Shown: positions 11,150 to 25,600 of the stretch, one piece after another | Layout of the letters: the number at the start of each line of letters is the position of its first letter | Numbering within the stretch: position 1 is the stretch's first letter | DNA from: Melitaea cinxia | Lineage: Eukaryota > Arthropoda > Insecta > Lepidoptera > Nymphalidae | Assembly: GCF_905220565.1 (NCBI RefSeq) | Contig: NC_059419.1 | Location: forward strand, 7,059,326 to 7,123,325 | Length of the DNA stretch: 64,000 nucleotides | Direction: 5' to 3' | Made by a program: the position numbers and the translations under genes | The notes under the pieces: model-generated | Seen by the model: the letters and a program-made list of their open reading frames with translations, nothing else | What the model was told of the DNA's origin: nothing | The model's database searches: none

Positions 11150-12394
11150 AAACCGTACAAACATAACTGAACGTTAAATTACATAATTTAAAATTAATAA
11201 TTTATTAATTTTATTATTATTTTTTTAAATTACATAATTTAAAATTAACAATTTATTTATTTTTTTCACGTATGTAATTACGATTATATAATGGATGAAT
11301 TAGAAAAAGGTGATGCTAGTAGAGATATAGAAAGTTGAATCTTATTGTCAACTCTTAAACAGCTTTTATAACATAGTTACTTCCAGACTGTGACACAACG
11401 AACGTAGATAATGTTATACATACTTTTTCAATTTATCACTATGGTAACATTATGCAACAAAATATAAATACTTAGTTATAAGCTATAATGTGTAAAAGAG
11501 ATTAATTCAACATATTTGTAAATAAAAATAAATACAAAATACAGTTTAATAACAACTATTTACTAATTATAATAAAAACTCTGTTGGTATATGGATGGAT
11601 TATAAAAGTAACTTTCAAGGATTAATAAGGAAAAAAATATATAGAGATGAAATTTTTAACTCATATTTAATATCGTATCGTGTCGTAGTATTATTTATTT
11701 GTGCGTAACTTACCTGAATTACTAAATAGCAAATTTAACAAAGACAAAAATTACACAATTCTATCACACATACATTTGTATTTATTTACTTAATATGAAC
11801 TACGATACACTTTTAAAATAAATACAAATATCAATTTTTTTTAAAAAATAATAATCACACAAAAGTTATACGTATGTTAAAAAGTATGCAACTGAACGTG
11901 TAAAAACTAAATAACGTTAATTTAATTTCACTTAGTATTTACTTCTGTTTCAATGTTTATTATATACTATATACATACATAAAAAATAAATAAGATGTAA
12001 GAGGCAAATTATTAATTACTTTGTTTGGTCCTCACTGCAAGGCAAGACTACTTTAACTCTATTTCCAACTTCTTTTCAAACTAAATATTATAAAAAAAAA
12101 CAGTTACCTTTATAATCAATTGAAATATTAAATCATACTGTCTAATCATTTCAAAATTGTATCTAATTGTCTAATTATAAGACCATCGTTATTTGTTTAA
12201 AAATTATGGAGTGTAGAAGGGAGGAGTATAATGCCCAGTGCTAATAACAGTTCAAATATCTTCCACAATCGCGCTAGTGTAGACAAAGGGTATGGTATGA
12301 ATGTAGCAATTATTGTCCAAAATTCGACCGAAATGACGCTAATGTCACCAAAAATATGATATGAAATGAGCAATTATAGAGAAGGTGATATTTA
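11150..12394. other. Intergenic AT-rich DNA
   Basis: Contains a local duplication of TTAAATTACATAATTTAAAATTA (11173 and 11225) and otherwise low-complexity AT-rich sequence. No gene recognised. Confidence 0.5.
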
Positions 12395-12610
12395 AGATTT
12401 ATTTGTTTGTTTATTTATTTATACTTTATTGTACACCACAAATACATTTTAATCAATAAACACATTAAAACATAAATAATAATAAAAAAAAAACATGTAC
12501 AGACTGTGTGAGTACAATGGGCGGATTTATGGCTATTTAGCCATTTCTTCCAGACAACCCAACCACCCCAACCCATTTACCTACCCTGATGCTAATGTGG
12601 CGCAACACTA
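12395..12610 (-). mobile_element. Retroposon 3' end, probable LINE tail
   Basis: TTTATTTATTTATACTTTAT followed by TGTACACCAC, then AGTACAATGGGCGGATTTAT and ATTTCTTCCAGACAACCCAA, is a sequence order I associate with 3' ends of lepidopteran non-LTR retrotransposons lying on the minus strand. No reverse transcriptase sequence is attached. Classification rests on memory of such repeats and is tentative. Confidence 0.5.
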
Positions 12611-13441
12611 ATTTAATACATTACGATGAACCCCCTTTTAATATATAAAATTTATTTTCTTTCCCTCTACCCCCCATATTAAAAATGTCAAATCACAGTT
12701 TTGACCATTGAGGTGAGAAATATATATTACATCATTGGTTTTGACGGATCCAACTGATATTTATTATATTTCTGTTAGAATGGTTTTCATGGCTAAATTA
12801 TCAATGTTTGTAACTATAAACTATATATAATATAATATTTTAATAATATCACAAATTAAAATGGTAAGTACTGCATTAAAAAAATTGATAAATATAAAAG
12901 ATGAGTGTACACTTTGTTTTCGTTATTTTGTAGATATATAGCTGCTCAGATTTAAAAACTAAACATACACCAGAAATAAAAAATAATCAAACATTTTTCT
13001 ACTAAATACAGCAAGCATTTACAAAACACCTATTAATACATAAATATATTCACGTCTATGGTTATTTACGTAAATATTTTGTCACAATTTCCAATTTGTG
13101 GTCTGTATCAGCTGTTCATACCATAGACATATCTTTATCATTTTACCATATACATATTCTTAAGTATTAATTATTACAAACTACAATATACCCGTTTAAA
13201 CATTGCTAAGCTCTCGCAACTCACTAGTAAAATTTTATTTAATTGAAACATACATCTTTTGGCACTTTTTATAATAAATAAAACTAGTCTTTAAAGAAAT
13301 ATACTCAACCGTCTATGTATTTGTATTGACTGTATAAAAAATAACGTTTAATAATCTATGTTTTAATTTTTTTTTAAATTTTGTATGCGTTTGATGTATC
13401 AGCGTAGCTGAAGCGTTATGTAAACCACCATTTATGGTAAT
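12611..13441. other. Region downstream of the peptidase stop codon
   Basis: Should contain the 3' UTR and poly(A) site of the minus-strand peptidase gene. Plus-strand TTTATT near 13233 is one candidate AATAAA signal, but several others are possible. No other feature seen. Confidence 0.4.
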
Positions 13442-13618
13442 CTACCAAATTTCACATTTTGATTTAGGGTTCATGTTAGAACCTAAGGGGCAATTAAATT
13501 CACGCGAAAAGTCTGGTAGGTTTGATATTGGACCAATCACTCTATATTTTGCGACAGTATGATCGTCCTTTTCTATTTGCATCTTCGTAGATTCTTTGGT
13601 CATAGCCGAGCACCATAC
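13442..13618 (-). CDS. Neprilysin-like peptidase exon 14: C terminus
   Basis: Begins VWCSAMTKES, contains H798 and R804 (KDDHTVAKYRVIG), SNMNPKSKCEIW, and stops with TAG at 13442-13444. The terminal CxxW is invariant in the neprilysin branch of M13 and confirms the end of the gene. Confidence 0.97.
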   Translation of the reverse strand, partial: VWCSAMTKESTKMQIEKDDHTVAKYRVIGPISNLPDFSREFNCPLGSNMNPKSKCEIW

Positions 13619-16600
13619 CTGAAATTTTTATATATCTAAGTATTTCAGCTACACAAATTTATTCTACATGATTTAAATACATCAGTATTGGTCGTATCTT
13701 TATGGTTAGAAATTACCTAAATGTATTATTTATTATAGTCAACAATGTAAACTTTACTTTTATATTGTTGTTACAATTTTAAGGGACGCCGCGTTGGCGC
13801 AACGGTCACAGCCATGGATTGTATCTGTTGCGCTGGCGGTTGAGGGTTCGATCCCCGCACATGACAAACATTTGTATTGGCCATACAGGTGTTTGCCGTG
13901 GTCTGGGTGTTTGTGCAGTCCTTGTGGGTCCCCCCACCGTGCCTCGGAAAGAACGTTAAGCCATCGGTCCCAGTTGTTATCATATACACCTGACAGCGAT
14001 CGTTACTTATAGTAGGGAATATATTCGCCAACCCGCAGTGGAGCAGCGTGGTGAATTAAGCTCTGATCCTTCTCCTATATGGGCAGAAGAGGCCTATGCC
14101 CAGCAGTGGGATATTACAGGCTGAAGCGTAACAATTTTAATATGAAACATTTAAGATGTCACTTTTGATACTCTTATATAAGTATAAAATTCTCGTGTCA
14201 CAATGTTAGTTAACATACTCCTCCGAAACGGTTAGACGGATTTTTATGAAATTTTGTGTGCATATCGGCTGAGAATGGGCCAACATCTAATTTTCATACC
14301 CTTAAGTTATAAAAGGACCGAAAGACAATAACATATATTGCAAAACAACGTTTGCGGGGTCAGCTAGTAACAGTATAAAGTTACTTAAGAATTTATTGAT
14401 CACAATTTGCGATTTCCATAAGACTCATATTATGCAATAGATGGTGTTCCTCAGGGTTCACCACAAAGACCTTTTTGAGAATTTACATCATTTTTGCAAA
14501 AGGAATAATCTTCTTATTAACAAAGTAACGTGAAATTTGTATTTATCATTCTTTTATTTAAGGTAAACAAGTAAAGTATGAACATATATTACCTGTGCGA
14601 AAGATATAAAGAACAGCTGTCGATGATTATACTTCAAACCAGGTAATGTAAGATTGACTTTTGCGTTCTTGCTATATTCAAGATAGGCGTGAAATGAGGC
14701 TTTGAGACCGCCATTGTCTGCTATATTCTCACCTGTAAAAGGGTTTAAACTTGTTTATAGTTCGAAACTTAAAACTCAGAAATTATGAACTAATATTGAT
14801 TTTTCTAATTAGAATTATGTCTTCTGTGAAAGCGGTTAAGCCGTATTGTTAGGTAATATTGAAAGAAAGAACAGAGCTGTCACTTTGAAAGGTTATCTTA
14901 TACTTTTTAAAAATAATAATAATAATTTAATTTTTAAATTATTCATCTGAAACACAAATATAAATTCAGGTCTTGAATGTTGTAAATTTTTATTTATATA
15001 TTTTAAAAAAGATTTATTACCTAGAGTTTGCTTGCCATTCAAGTTTTGTCCTTCCATCTTATATTTAGAATACTGATCCTGAATACACTCGGTTCGTTTC
15101 TTAAATTTATTTATCGTTGCGTTGTTCCACCAACGATTAAGGTTGCCGAATCTAGGAAGAAATATCAGTCACGATGAAAAAAATATAAGTTACGGTGACT
15201 TTGAGCACCAAAAAATTAATAATTGTGTTTACTCGCAAACAAAACCGACTTCAATTACATCGACAAGTAATACAACATAAGTAGACGAAACAAAATAACA
15301 AACGCACTAGTCGCAACTAAGATTTTCGAAGGTTCCTCCGATTTCACTGGGATACCATCATCAGATCCCAGTCCCTTTATCATTTTACCACCCTTGGGAT
15401 ATCTCATTTCTAACAAGAAAAGAACCAGCAAAATCGGTTCATAAATGACGAAGTTATCCGCGAACACACATTATAAAAAATATATACGGTCGAATTAAGA
15501 AACCTCCTCGTTTTTTAAAGTCGGTTAAAAATTAATTATTTAAATATATTTTCCTTTTTAATTTTTCGTACGTAAGTAATTTTTATTTGTTTGTGTTAAA
15601 ACATATGTCTGACAATAAAAAAATATAAATTTTCTTTTTTAAATCAGCACATTTTCATTGAAAAAATATATGATATAAATTTTACCTGTCATACTCTCGT
15701 CCCTGATCATCAAAAGCGTGTGTCAGTTCGTGGCCCATAACAACTCCCATAGCGCCATAGTTTACACTTTTAGGGTTATCGCCGTCATAAAAAGGTAACT
15801 GTAATATGCCAGCGGGGAACACTATTTGGTTCTTGGTCGGTGTGTAATAAGCGTTAACAGTTGATGGAGTCATTCCTACAAAATATATAACTTTAGACTT
15901 AAGAAAACAAATCAACAATAGTAATACTTTTAACAGAGCTCTCATGTATGTACTACTTTATATTTATTGTATTTACAATTAGGGTAAACCATTAAAATAG
16001 TGTGGAGAAAAATCTGGCAAACCCCTCTAAAATTACTTTAGATGACATTAATATAATAAACCGTTAGATTTACAAGTTTATAATGTAAGTTTCAATGAGA
16101 TTTTCAATAAAATTAGAAGATGAACTTATATTTACCCCATTTAGTTTTATTGACAGGTTGATCCAGTTTACTAAGGTCGTGTTTTAGGCTGAATATGTTG
16201 TATTCGATGTTATTCGCGAAGTACTCGTTTGGTTTTACAATTAACTCTTCGTACTGCTTGTCTAACTCTTCTTTGTTCAAGATATAATCGGGGAATCCTG
16301 AAATAATTTTACAGAGTTCTTAAAAACATGTAAAATATTTTAAAACCTAAATTGAGTTATTAACAGTTAAAAAGCTTTTGACGGCATTTGACGAATAGGC
16401 AGTTTTTAATCTTCTACCTAATCCCATTAAGTATCAAACGCTTAAAATCCTTTCTTAATTCTAGTCTCCTCTAACCAAAAAAACTTCTATCGAAAATTTC
16501 AAGACTTTCAAGATCGACTCAATAAAAGTTAAAGCTAAAGAGCTTATTCTGGAATATTTTTTTTTGTTTTTTATATGACTAGTTCGGCAAGCGATTACCC

Positions 16601-19600
16601 TGGCTTATAGACCTGCAACACCAGAAGTATCACAAACGCATTTCCGACTATACCTATGACATTCCCCATGAGCTTTGGTCACCTTACTCACCATAGGAAC
16701 ATAAAATTATTTGAGAGCCGTATTATTTAGCTGGAATCTTCTATAAGGAGAAGGTACTTCTCCAGTCAGCTTGCAGCAGAATATATCCTGCTATGCCCGA
16801 CCAATTCTTTTTAACTTAGTTAAATAATTCCTTACCTATCATATCAGTTATGGCATCTGCCTTAGTTTCAGCTGCCTCTCTAGTTTCAGCGTCCATCCAG
16901 TCTAAATATTTGAGATGTTTTTTAAATGCTGCACGTATATTATCAATCATTATTTCACCTTGCGTTTTTGCTTCACCGTGAAACACTTCACGGACAAACA
17001 TCGCGCCGACTGCAAAACCTACAAGAAATTACAGTGTAGGCATTAATTGTGATTATAGAAACGCATCTGCTGATTTCGAGGTAAACTTATTCTTACATGC
17101 TTTCTCGCTAAACTATTTGATGCAAATATATCTTCAATGGAACTATTCTTGAAATTAGCGCACAACTTTTCAAGCATAAGTTTGCTCAATTCAGGATTTG
17201 ATGTTTAAAAATATCAGTTTATTTAGTTTACAGAATATCGTAAAGCTTTAAGAAACAGTTATATGATCCGTAGTTCAAATCTTACCGATAGCATTATTAG
17301 TATCAGTGACACAATACCGCCAAGACTCTTCTGTGCCTTCAGAACCAAAGAGAGCTTTCCTTAGGATCTTTGTGGCATCCCGGAAAGATTTAGACAAATA
17401 TGTAGAAAGAGATCTGGACACTTGCCACATCATGTAGCTTGTGAGAGTTCTGAAAGTTATAGGGTAAAACATAAATTTGTCCATTTTTTGTGTTGTTCAA
17501 TATATCTCCAACTCAGAACGATAAAGATTTCAACAGGAATTCTTATCATCAGTACATAATACAAAATAGTGCATATAAAATAGGCTATAAACTCTATAAA
17601 TGATCTAACCCCGATCTATCTCCGCCCGGCTGGACCAACGATTGACGTAAGATTTCCGGTAGAGGCTAGATGATTGTGGTTTTTTTTTAATTGGGGAGAC
17701 CTATATAGCCTATAGATCTAGTAGTGGACTACAATAGGCTGAACTGACTGACTGACTGCCTGACCCATTGGTTTAAATTTAGTTATTTCTTTGGAATTTT
17801 TAAATTTTCGAATAATAAGCAGATTAATTTATTAGAAATCAGGAAAGGTAATTCTGGAAACTAAAACATACTATTGAGAAAGGCAACTTAAGAAGACTAG
17901 ATGCTGTAGGCATTTTGAATATGTGCAGGAAGAGTAAAGTTGGCGTCTTGAAAGAGAACTATTGTCAGTAGACAAAACTACAAAACGACGACAAAATTGT
18001 AGTAGGTGATAATAAATAGCAAAGGTTCATTCAACGGTAACAATATGTTTTTGGCGTTTAATACCTACAGGTAATTTTTTTTTTATGTGACTAGGTCGGC
18101 AAACAAGCGTACGGCTCACCTGATGGTAAGCGATTACCGTAGCTTACAGACGCCTGCAACACCAGAAGCATTGCCAGCGCGTTGCCGACCCAATCCCCAA
18201 TCCCCCCAGGAGCTCTGATCACCTTACTCACCAACAGGAACACAATACTGCTTGAAAACAGTATTATTTAGCTGTGATCTTCTGTAAGGTCGAGGTACTA
18301 CCCCAGTCGGGCTGCTCCATATTTTGAGCAGGAAATTCCTGCTGTGCCCTACCTCAGTTTTATACTAACATTATTTTCTTTTCTTACTACATAGATAGAC
18401 AAATATGCCGTGATACTTACTTTTGGTCCTCTTCCGTTTTACTGTATTTTCTTATAAGCTTTGTTAAATTTTTAAAGTATTCAGGAGCGTAAACCACTAT
18501 TCTTTCATTATCTGGTATCTGGAAAACAAGTAAAATCATGTCAGAAAATAAATGCCTAGGAGTTTCGTAAGGATAAACGGCAAAACGTCGAAATTTTAAA
18601 GTATCTTAAACAAAAAGCTATATATCTATTGGTACTGCAATGGTGTATTGGTATTGCTACTAGACATTTTGGAATGGATGAAGCAATAGAAAATAATAAT
18701 ATAAGAATAAGATGAAGTTTCTATCTTCGATACTATTAATAAATATAATAATATATCCCACGTACAGTTCTATTAACAAGCTTAAACGCATCATTGAAGA
18801 ACATCGACCAATTCAGGAATGGTGCCTCTTTTTGCCATTGTTTTACAGTATAAGGGTTATATAACCCCTCTTCATCCCTTCTGTCCTCAGCAGGTATAGT
18901 AATATTGGCTAGTTCAGTTTCAAATAGAATGACTTTGTTCATTTGCGCACGCGCTTCAGTTTTATTAGCTCCAAGTAGAACGCAAATTCTAGTCATGTAA
19001 TCTAGATAGGCATCTAAGACTTTTTTATGCGCTGTTCTGTTCAGATAATTGTCGCGAGTTGGAAGGTTCAACCCGCCTTGATCAAGCTAAAAGTACAAAA
19101 ATATTTCTTGATTAAGAAGAGTCCCTTATTGATATTTTTGATTCTAAACTTTTTAATATTTTGATTGTCATTCAGTTGTTTTAACTGTCGATTGTGATAA
19201 TCTTTATTTATTCACTTCAGTAAAACTTCTAATGCTAATGATTTAAGTTTGTCGTAATGCATGAAGAGGCAGAAAAATTTAGGTAACAAAACAATGAAAC
19301 TTTTGTCCATGTTTCTGTCTTAAGTAATTAATTTAAAAAATTGTATACTAACAACAATCACATGCTTCGACGAGTTCCTATCATCTTCAGTAACAGCCCA
19401 GTTAAAAAGTCCGCCTAAATTGTACCTGAAAATAAAATATTGTAGAAGAATATAGTTAAGCGAAAACCAAAAAAGAGAAAAAAAGAGGTGTATTTTTATA
19501 GGTCGTTTTTCATAATGTCACAGCTTTTTAATGACAAAGTAAAATAAATCCTCTGGTATCGTATGGTAACATTAAAAAGACATTAATAGGCAACATAACG

Positions 19601-22600
19601 TTTTAAGTCTTTTTGCTATAACTTTAATCGTTATCGACCATGTCCTCTTCGCGTATGTTATATACAATCGTATTCGCTTGTACGTCTTCTGTACTTTTTC
19701 TGAATGAATAATGTGAATGAAAAATTCGATTAAAATTAATTAAGTGAATTATACACTATATCTAATATATAAAATTCTCGTGTCGCGGTGGTTATAGTTA
19801 AACCCCTCCGAAACGGCTTGACCGATTCTCATGAAAAAATTGTGTGCATGTTTGGTAGGTCTGAGAATCGAACAACATCTATTTTTCAAACCCCTAAGTT
19901 ATAGGGGGGGGTTAAGAGGGTTAATAAAATATTATGAAATTTGGCGTGCATATCGGGTAGGTCTGTGAATCGGCCAACATCTATTTTTCATTCCCCTAAG
20001 TTATAAGACGGGGGGGGGGGGACTGAGAGGGTAATAAAATATATGGCAAACAACGTTTGCAGGGTCAGCTAGTTCATCATCATCATCATCATCATTCCAG
20101 CCTATTACAGTCCACTGCTGGACAAAGGCCTCCACAAGTTCGCGCCAAAAATGCGTGAACTCATGTGTGTTGCTGTTGGAATATATATTAAATAAAACTA
20201 TTTATAACATATTTAAGCCGTGTTTACTTCATATCCAACATACATTAGTCTTAAAAAATTACAGAGTCAAATAGTTGTCATAGGAATGTGTTCTATTTAC
20301 AAAATATATATAAAACCTTCACTCCTCCTAACGCATTCCTATACTATTGATCAGATTCTCCAATCTTTGGGATGGCAGCCCTTTAGTTAAAATATCAGCT
20401 TCCATCCTCTCTGTATTCACATAAATAATATAAACTGTTTTCTCCTTAACGTGCTGTCGAATGAAATGCGTTCTCAAATCAATATGCTTGGTTCTATTGC
20501 TCACAATTTCATTCTTGCACATCTGTATTGCCGCTTGACTGTCGCTATATATAAGTACACTATTTTGTTGCTTACAGGCAATGCTATTCCACAACATTTT
20601 TAAATGTATAGCCTCCTTTACGGCTTCTGTTAATGCCATGTACTCCGCCTCGGATGTAGACAAGGCTACTGTTCTTTGTTTCCTTGACTAATGCATCCAC
20701 CAGCTAATTTGAAACAATATCCTGTGTAGGATCGTCTGTCAAGTGTACACGATGCCCAATCTGCATCTGCAAATCCATAAATGGGACATTCAGTTTTCTC
20801 GTAAATTATTCCGAGCTGTAAAGTTCCTTTGAGATACCTTAGTACCCGTTTCGCACATTTAAAATGTTCTTCACCGTAGTAATTATTAAATTGTGATAAA
20901 TAACTGACAGCAAACATTATATCTGGCCTGGTAGCCACAGCAAGAAACATCAATGTTCCAATCAAATTTTGATATGGTAAGTTTTCTACTTTCTTTTCTT
21001 TTTTATTCAATTTTAATCGTGCTTCTATGGGTGTACTTACTGGTTTACAGTCCTCCATCTTATATTTACAAAGAACTTTCTTAATATAATTTTCTTGCGA
21101 TATCTTAATTTTTCCCTGTTTTATATTAACTTGTATACCTAAAAATTCAGATGGTTTTCCCAAGTCTTTCATATCAAACTTTGTTGTGAGAAAATTCTTT
21201 ACCTTTTGTAACTTCTTTTCTGATTTATACGCAATCATTAAGTCGTCAACATAAAGACAAATTAATATTTTATCTCCTCCTTCTTTAAAAGAATACATAC
21301 AAGGGTCTGCCGGTGACGGTTTGAAACCAAAAGATTTTAATTCTGTGTCCAACTTTTTGAACCATTGTCTTCCAGATTGTTTCAAACCATATAATGCCTT
21401 TTTTAATTCACAGACCTTTTCTCCTTTTACATTCCTTAAGTCTTCTAACATTCTTTTCGCTTTAACTAATAAGTTTGAATTTTGATTGCTACTTTCATCG
21501 TTTATAATTTCAATTAAATATTTTTCTAAATATTCTGGTGCTTTCATTTGAATTTCCTCATCCAAATCACCATTTAAATATGCAGTTGTGACATCCATCT
21601 GATTCAATAAAAGATCTTCTTCTACAGCTACTGCTAGTAGTAATCTTAGTGAACTCAACTTTGCAACAGGTGCCCACGTCTCATTATAATCCATTCCAGG
21701 TCTCTGGGTAAACCCCCTTGCTACGAGGCGAGCTTTCTTTCTCTGTCCTTTATCTTTTAGAATCATCTTAAAATCAATAACATTTCTACTTTTATCTTTA
21801 GCTTTAATTTTCCATGTACCGTTTTTTACATGTGACATCATTTCTGACTTGATAGCTTCATGCCATTCATCGTCCATTTCTGAGTAGGCTTCCTCGTCAC
21901 AACTATAATTATACTCGTTACTTTGTTTGTTGTAAAGAACTTCTTCATAGTCATCTCCTAAAAAATAGCTTTTAAACCAATCTGGTTGCTTTCTAATTCT
22001 TTTAGGTCTTTCATGCCTGTCAAGCATAATTTGATCTGGTTCTTCTTCAGGACATGAATCATAAATTTCGGGTTCAGAATGTGAGTTCTCTACACTTTGA
22101 TCCATTATCTTATTTTCTCTGGTTTCTCTTTCTACTAGGACAGGTAAGTTATTTTCAGCATCCTTTTCAGCAATTAAATCTTTTTCTTTATTGTTTTCAA
22201 AAATATTTATTTCTATTTCAGGTTCCTCACGTTCCGATTCTACTACATCAATTTGTTTATCGTAATAAAACATTTCTAAAACTTTCACGTCCCTACTGAC
22301 AATAACATCTTTCTTTTTAGGCAAATATATTCTAAATGCTTTGGCATTTGATGCATATCCCATAAAAATACCTTCTTCTGCCTTGGGTGTAAATTTTCCC
22401 TTCCTTTTCTTATCGAGGACAAAAGCCTTTGCACCAAAAACATGTAGGTGATTTTCTGAAGGTATACGACCAGCCCATTTTTGATATGGCGTCTCACCTT
22501 TCAATGCTTTTGCCGGGCTTCTATTAATTAAATAATTCGCTGTATTTATAGCTTCAGCCCACAAGAATTCTGGGATATTACCTTCAATTAATAAACATCT

Positions 22601-25600
22601 TGCTTTGTCAAGAAGTGATCTATTTTTCCTCTCACTTAGACCATTTTGTTGAGGCGTATAAGGCGCAGACAGCCTTCTCTGAATACCATGTTCCTTTAAA
22701 AATTCATTAAAATCATTATTACAATATTCCGTTCCATTATCCGACTGTAAAAATCGTATTTTTTCTTTCATTTGATTTTCTACCTCGGTCTTGTACTATT
22801 TAAACTTATTCAATACTTCACTTTTATTTTTCATAAAATATACGTAACCATATCTTGTAAAATCATCGGTAAAAGTGACGAAATATTTATTTCCAGCAAT
22901 AGTTTCTCAACGCATAGGCCCACAGACATCAGTGTGTATTATTTGTAAAGGCCTTGTAGATTTCAATGCTTCATGTGTATGAAACGGTAAAACTGTCATT
23001 TTCCCTTTAATACAAGTTTCGCAATTACCAAATTTTTCATCATTGTTAATTATTAATCCGCGCAGCAGTTTATTCCTTGATAGTAGTTTTAAGTCACTTT
23101 CATTTATATGACCAAGTTTCCGTTGCCATCTCAGGATATTATTTTCTTTTCCAGGTACTAAATTAGCATTTTCAATGACATTTTTATTGACATTTTCAAC
23201 TTGCAGATAATAGAGTCCATTTTCTCTGACAGCCGTAACTAAAACCTCCCCTTTGTTATCTATAATAAATGCTTTATTTTTATTGAACAAAACTGTATTT
23301 CCTTTATCAGTAATTTTTGCCACAGATAGTAGATTCACTGATAATTCTGGTACATACAATGTATCAAGGAGGTTATACTGCATATTTTTTATTTTTATTT
23401 CAACTTTTCCTTTACCTGCTATATCTGTTGTGTGATTATTTGATGCTAGTTTAAGAGAACCTTTTTCATCGTGTATATTAGAAAAATTCTCTTTCACTCC
23501 TGTCATATGGGATGAGCACCCACTATCTAGGCACCATTTATTATTATTTTCTTTAGCTGTGCTATGCAAACAAGTCGGTAATATGCCGAAGCTTTTCTGC
23601 TTCTCAACAGAAGAATCTTTTCCGTTTCTTTTGATAAATTTACCTTTCGACCAGCACACAGATGCCTTATGCCCCTTCTTTTTGCATTTAAAACATATTA
23701 GTTCAGTAGAATTCGTTTTAGAATATTTTTTATTCTTATTATAAAATGCACCTTCAACCTCTCTGCTTGTGCAACTCTGTCGAGCGTCACTCTCTTCTAT
23801 GATTTTGATTTTTAAATCTTCAGGGTTCGGCAAAACATCCCTCGATTCTATCGCTATTCTAAAGTTTTCGTAGGAGGTTGGTAAACTATAAAGCATCATT
23901 ATACTCAGCAGTTCTGGGTGAATACTTACTTCCATGTTTTGCAATTTGTCTACAATATCCATGAAATTATTAAGATGATCCCGAACATCTTCATGTGCTG
24001 TCATCTTTTTTACAACTAATTGTTTTAACAAACCGGCTTTTCGTGCAGGCCCAGAGCTTTGGTGGATAGACTTCAACTTATCCCACACCTCTTTTGAAGT
24101 AGTGCAGCCACTTACTTGCTTTAGCTCATTAGGTGACATAAGAAGTAATATCTCAGCCTTCGCCATCATGTCCTGTTTTTTATCGGCGACTTCGCCTGTT
24201 ACGTATTTCCACAACTCATTTTTAATAAGGATAGCTTGAGCTTGTACGCACCACGTGTCGTAATTATCCTTTTTCAACGGTTCAATCCGATAATTTGTAG
24301 ACGTCATCATACTCGATTATTTTTGAGTTTACATGCGACTTTTCGCTTCTACAATTACTAACCACGCTCTGCTACCAAATGTTGGAATATATATTAAATA
24401 AAACTATTTATAACATATTTAAGCCGTGTTTACTTCATATCCAACATACATTAGTCTTAGAAAAATTACAGAGTCAAATAGTTGTCATAGGAATGTGTGC
24501 TATTTACAAAATATATATAAAACCTTCAGTTGCCCATAGTCACCACGCTGGGAGGTGGGTTGGTGACCGCAGGGCTAGCTTTGTCGCACCGAAGACGCTG
24601 CTGCCCGTCTTCGGCCTGTGTGTTTCAAAGCCAACGGTTAGATGGTTATCCCGCCATCGGTCGGCTTCTTAAGTTCCAAGGTGGTAGTGGAACCTTGTTA
24701 TCCCTTAGTTGCCTCTTACGACACCCACGGGAAGAGAGGGGCTGGCTATATTATTTGGTGCCGTAGCCACACAGCATAGTCAGCTAGTTACTATATAATA
24801 AACAAAAATTGTCTTATTTTTTTTTTTACTTATAACCTTTTATCTTACGCTTAATTTACTCTCTTTGGTCTTCGCCTGACTCAAAAGTGCTTGAAAAATA
24901 CATCTCTTAAGTTACAGTTTTGATCTTACTACTTACTTGAATGGCGTATAAGTATTGTAAGAATATTCATCAACTATAGGAAATTTAATAAGCATTACTT
25001 ACGTATTTTGCACATCCTGAAGCAACTCTTGCAAGTCCCATTTGCGCTGTTTTATCAAAGTATTCGGTAGTAAGTGCCATCCACCCAGTTTTTTTATTAC
25101 GCTGATCAAAGGTTTTTCCCCTAATTTTTCTATAGTTTCATTTGTATCTATACAAGCGTCATAATAGACGCGTGCTTTCACTTCTGCGCTCTTTGGATCG
25201 GTAGCGTTAATTTTTTCTGTAACATCGAACAAATAACTATAAGTATATTTAATTTTACAAGATACTCAAATTTAATAAAAATTAAATCCTATCTTTTGTC
25301 TTTTGTTTTTACCAATATATTAATTAAACAACGCTTTTCAATTCTTTGTATTCAAGACAAACAAAACTTTGAATTCAATAAATATTTGTTTTTTTTTTGT
25401 TTTTTTTTTTTGTTTACCATTTCACTGACAACGGTAGTTTTTATTATGTTCGAAAAGTACAATTTATGAACTTAACTAAGTAACTATTCAAAATATATAA
25501 AACTATAATGATAATAAACAATAAAATATATGAAATATTTAAGTTACTAGAAAATCTACTGACGTTATGACAATCGCCGCTAGCAACTAATTTATTATCA

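Larger units (their letters stand above)
20174..24528 (-). mobile_element. Ty1/copia LTR retrotransposon, near-complete but coding-defective
   Basis: A 4355-bp element with LTRs of 148 bp (20174-20321) and 149 bp (24380-24528), TG..CA ends, and a 5-bp target duplication GTTGC (20169-20173 and 24529-24533). Gag, protease, integrase, reverse transcriptase and RNase H appear in copia order on the minus strand, in one continuous reading frame apart from three breaks: TGA at 22907-22909, TAG at 22796-22798, and a small frameshifting deletion near 20664. The LTRs differ at only about two positions, so insertion was recent. It lies in intron 4 of the peptidase, in the gene's sense orientation, inside an older repeat. 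Confidence 0.95.

Noticed and set aside
13771..14031. Open frames on both strands with Cys/His-rich translations
   Set aside because: They lie entirely inside a SINE with perfect target duplications; the same frames appear in other copies at 33783 and 5381.
22054..23744. Plus-strand open frames within the copia element
   Set aside because: Antisense shadows of the retrotransposon polyprotein.
24379..24766. Plus-strand open frames at the copia/repeat C junction
   Set aside because: They cross the LTR boundary and sit in repeat C; similar frames at 31660 and 37201 come from the same repeat.
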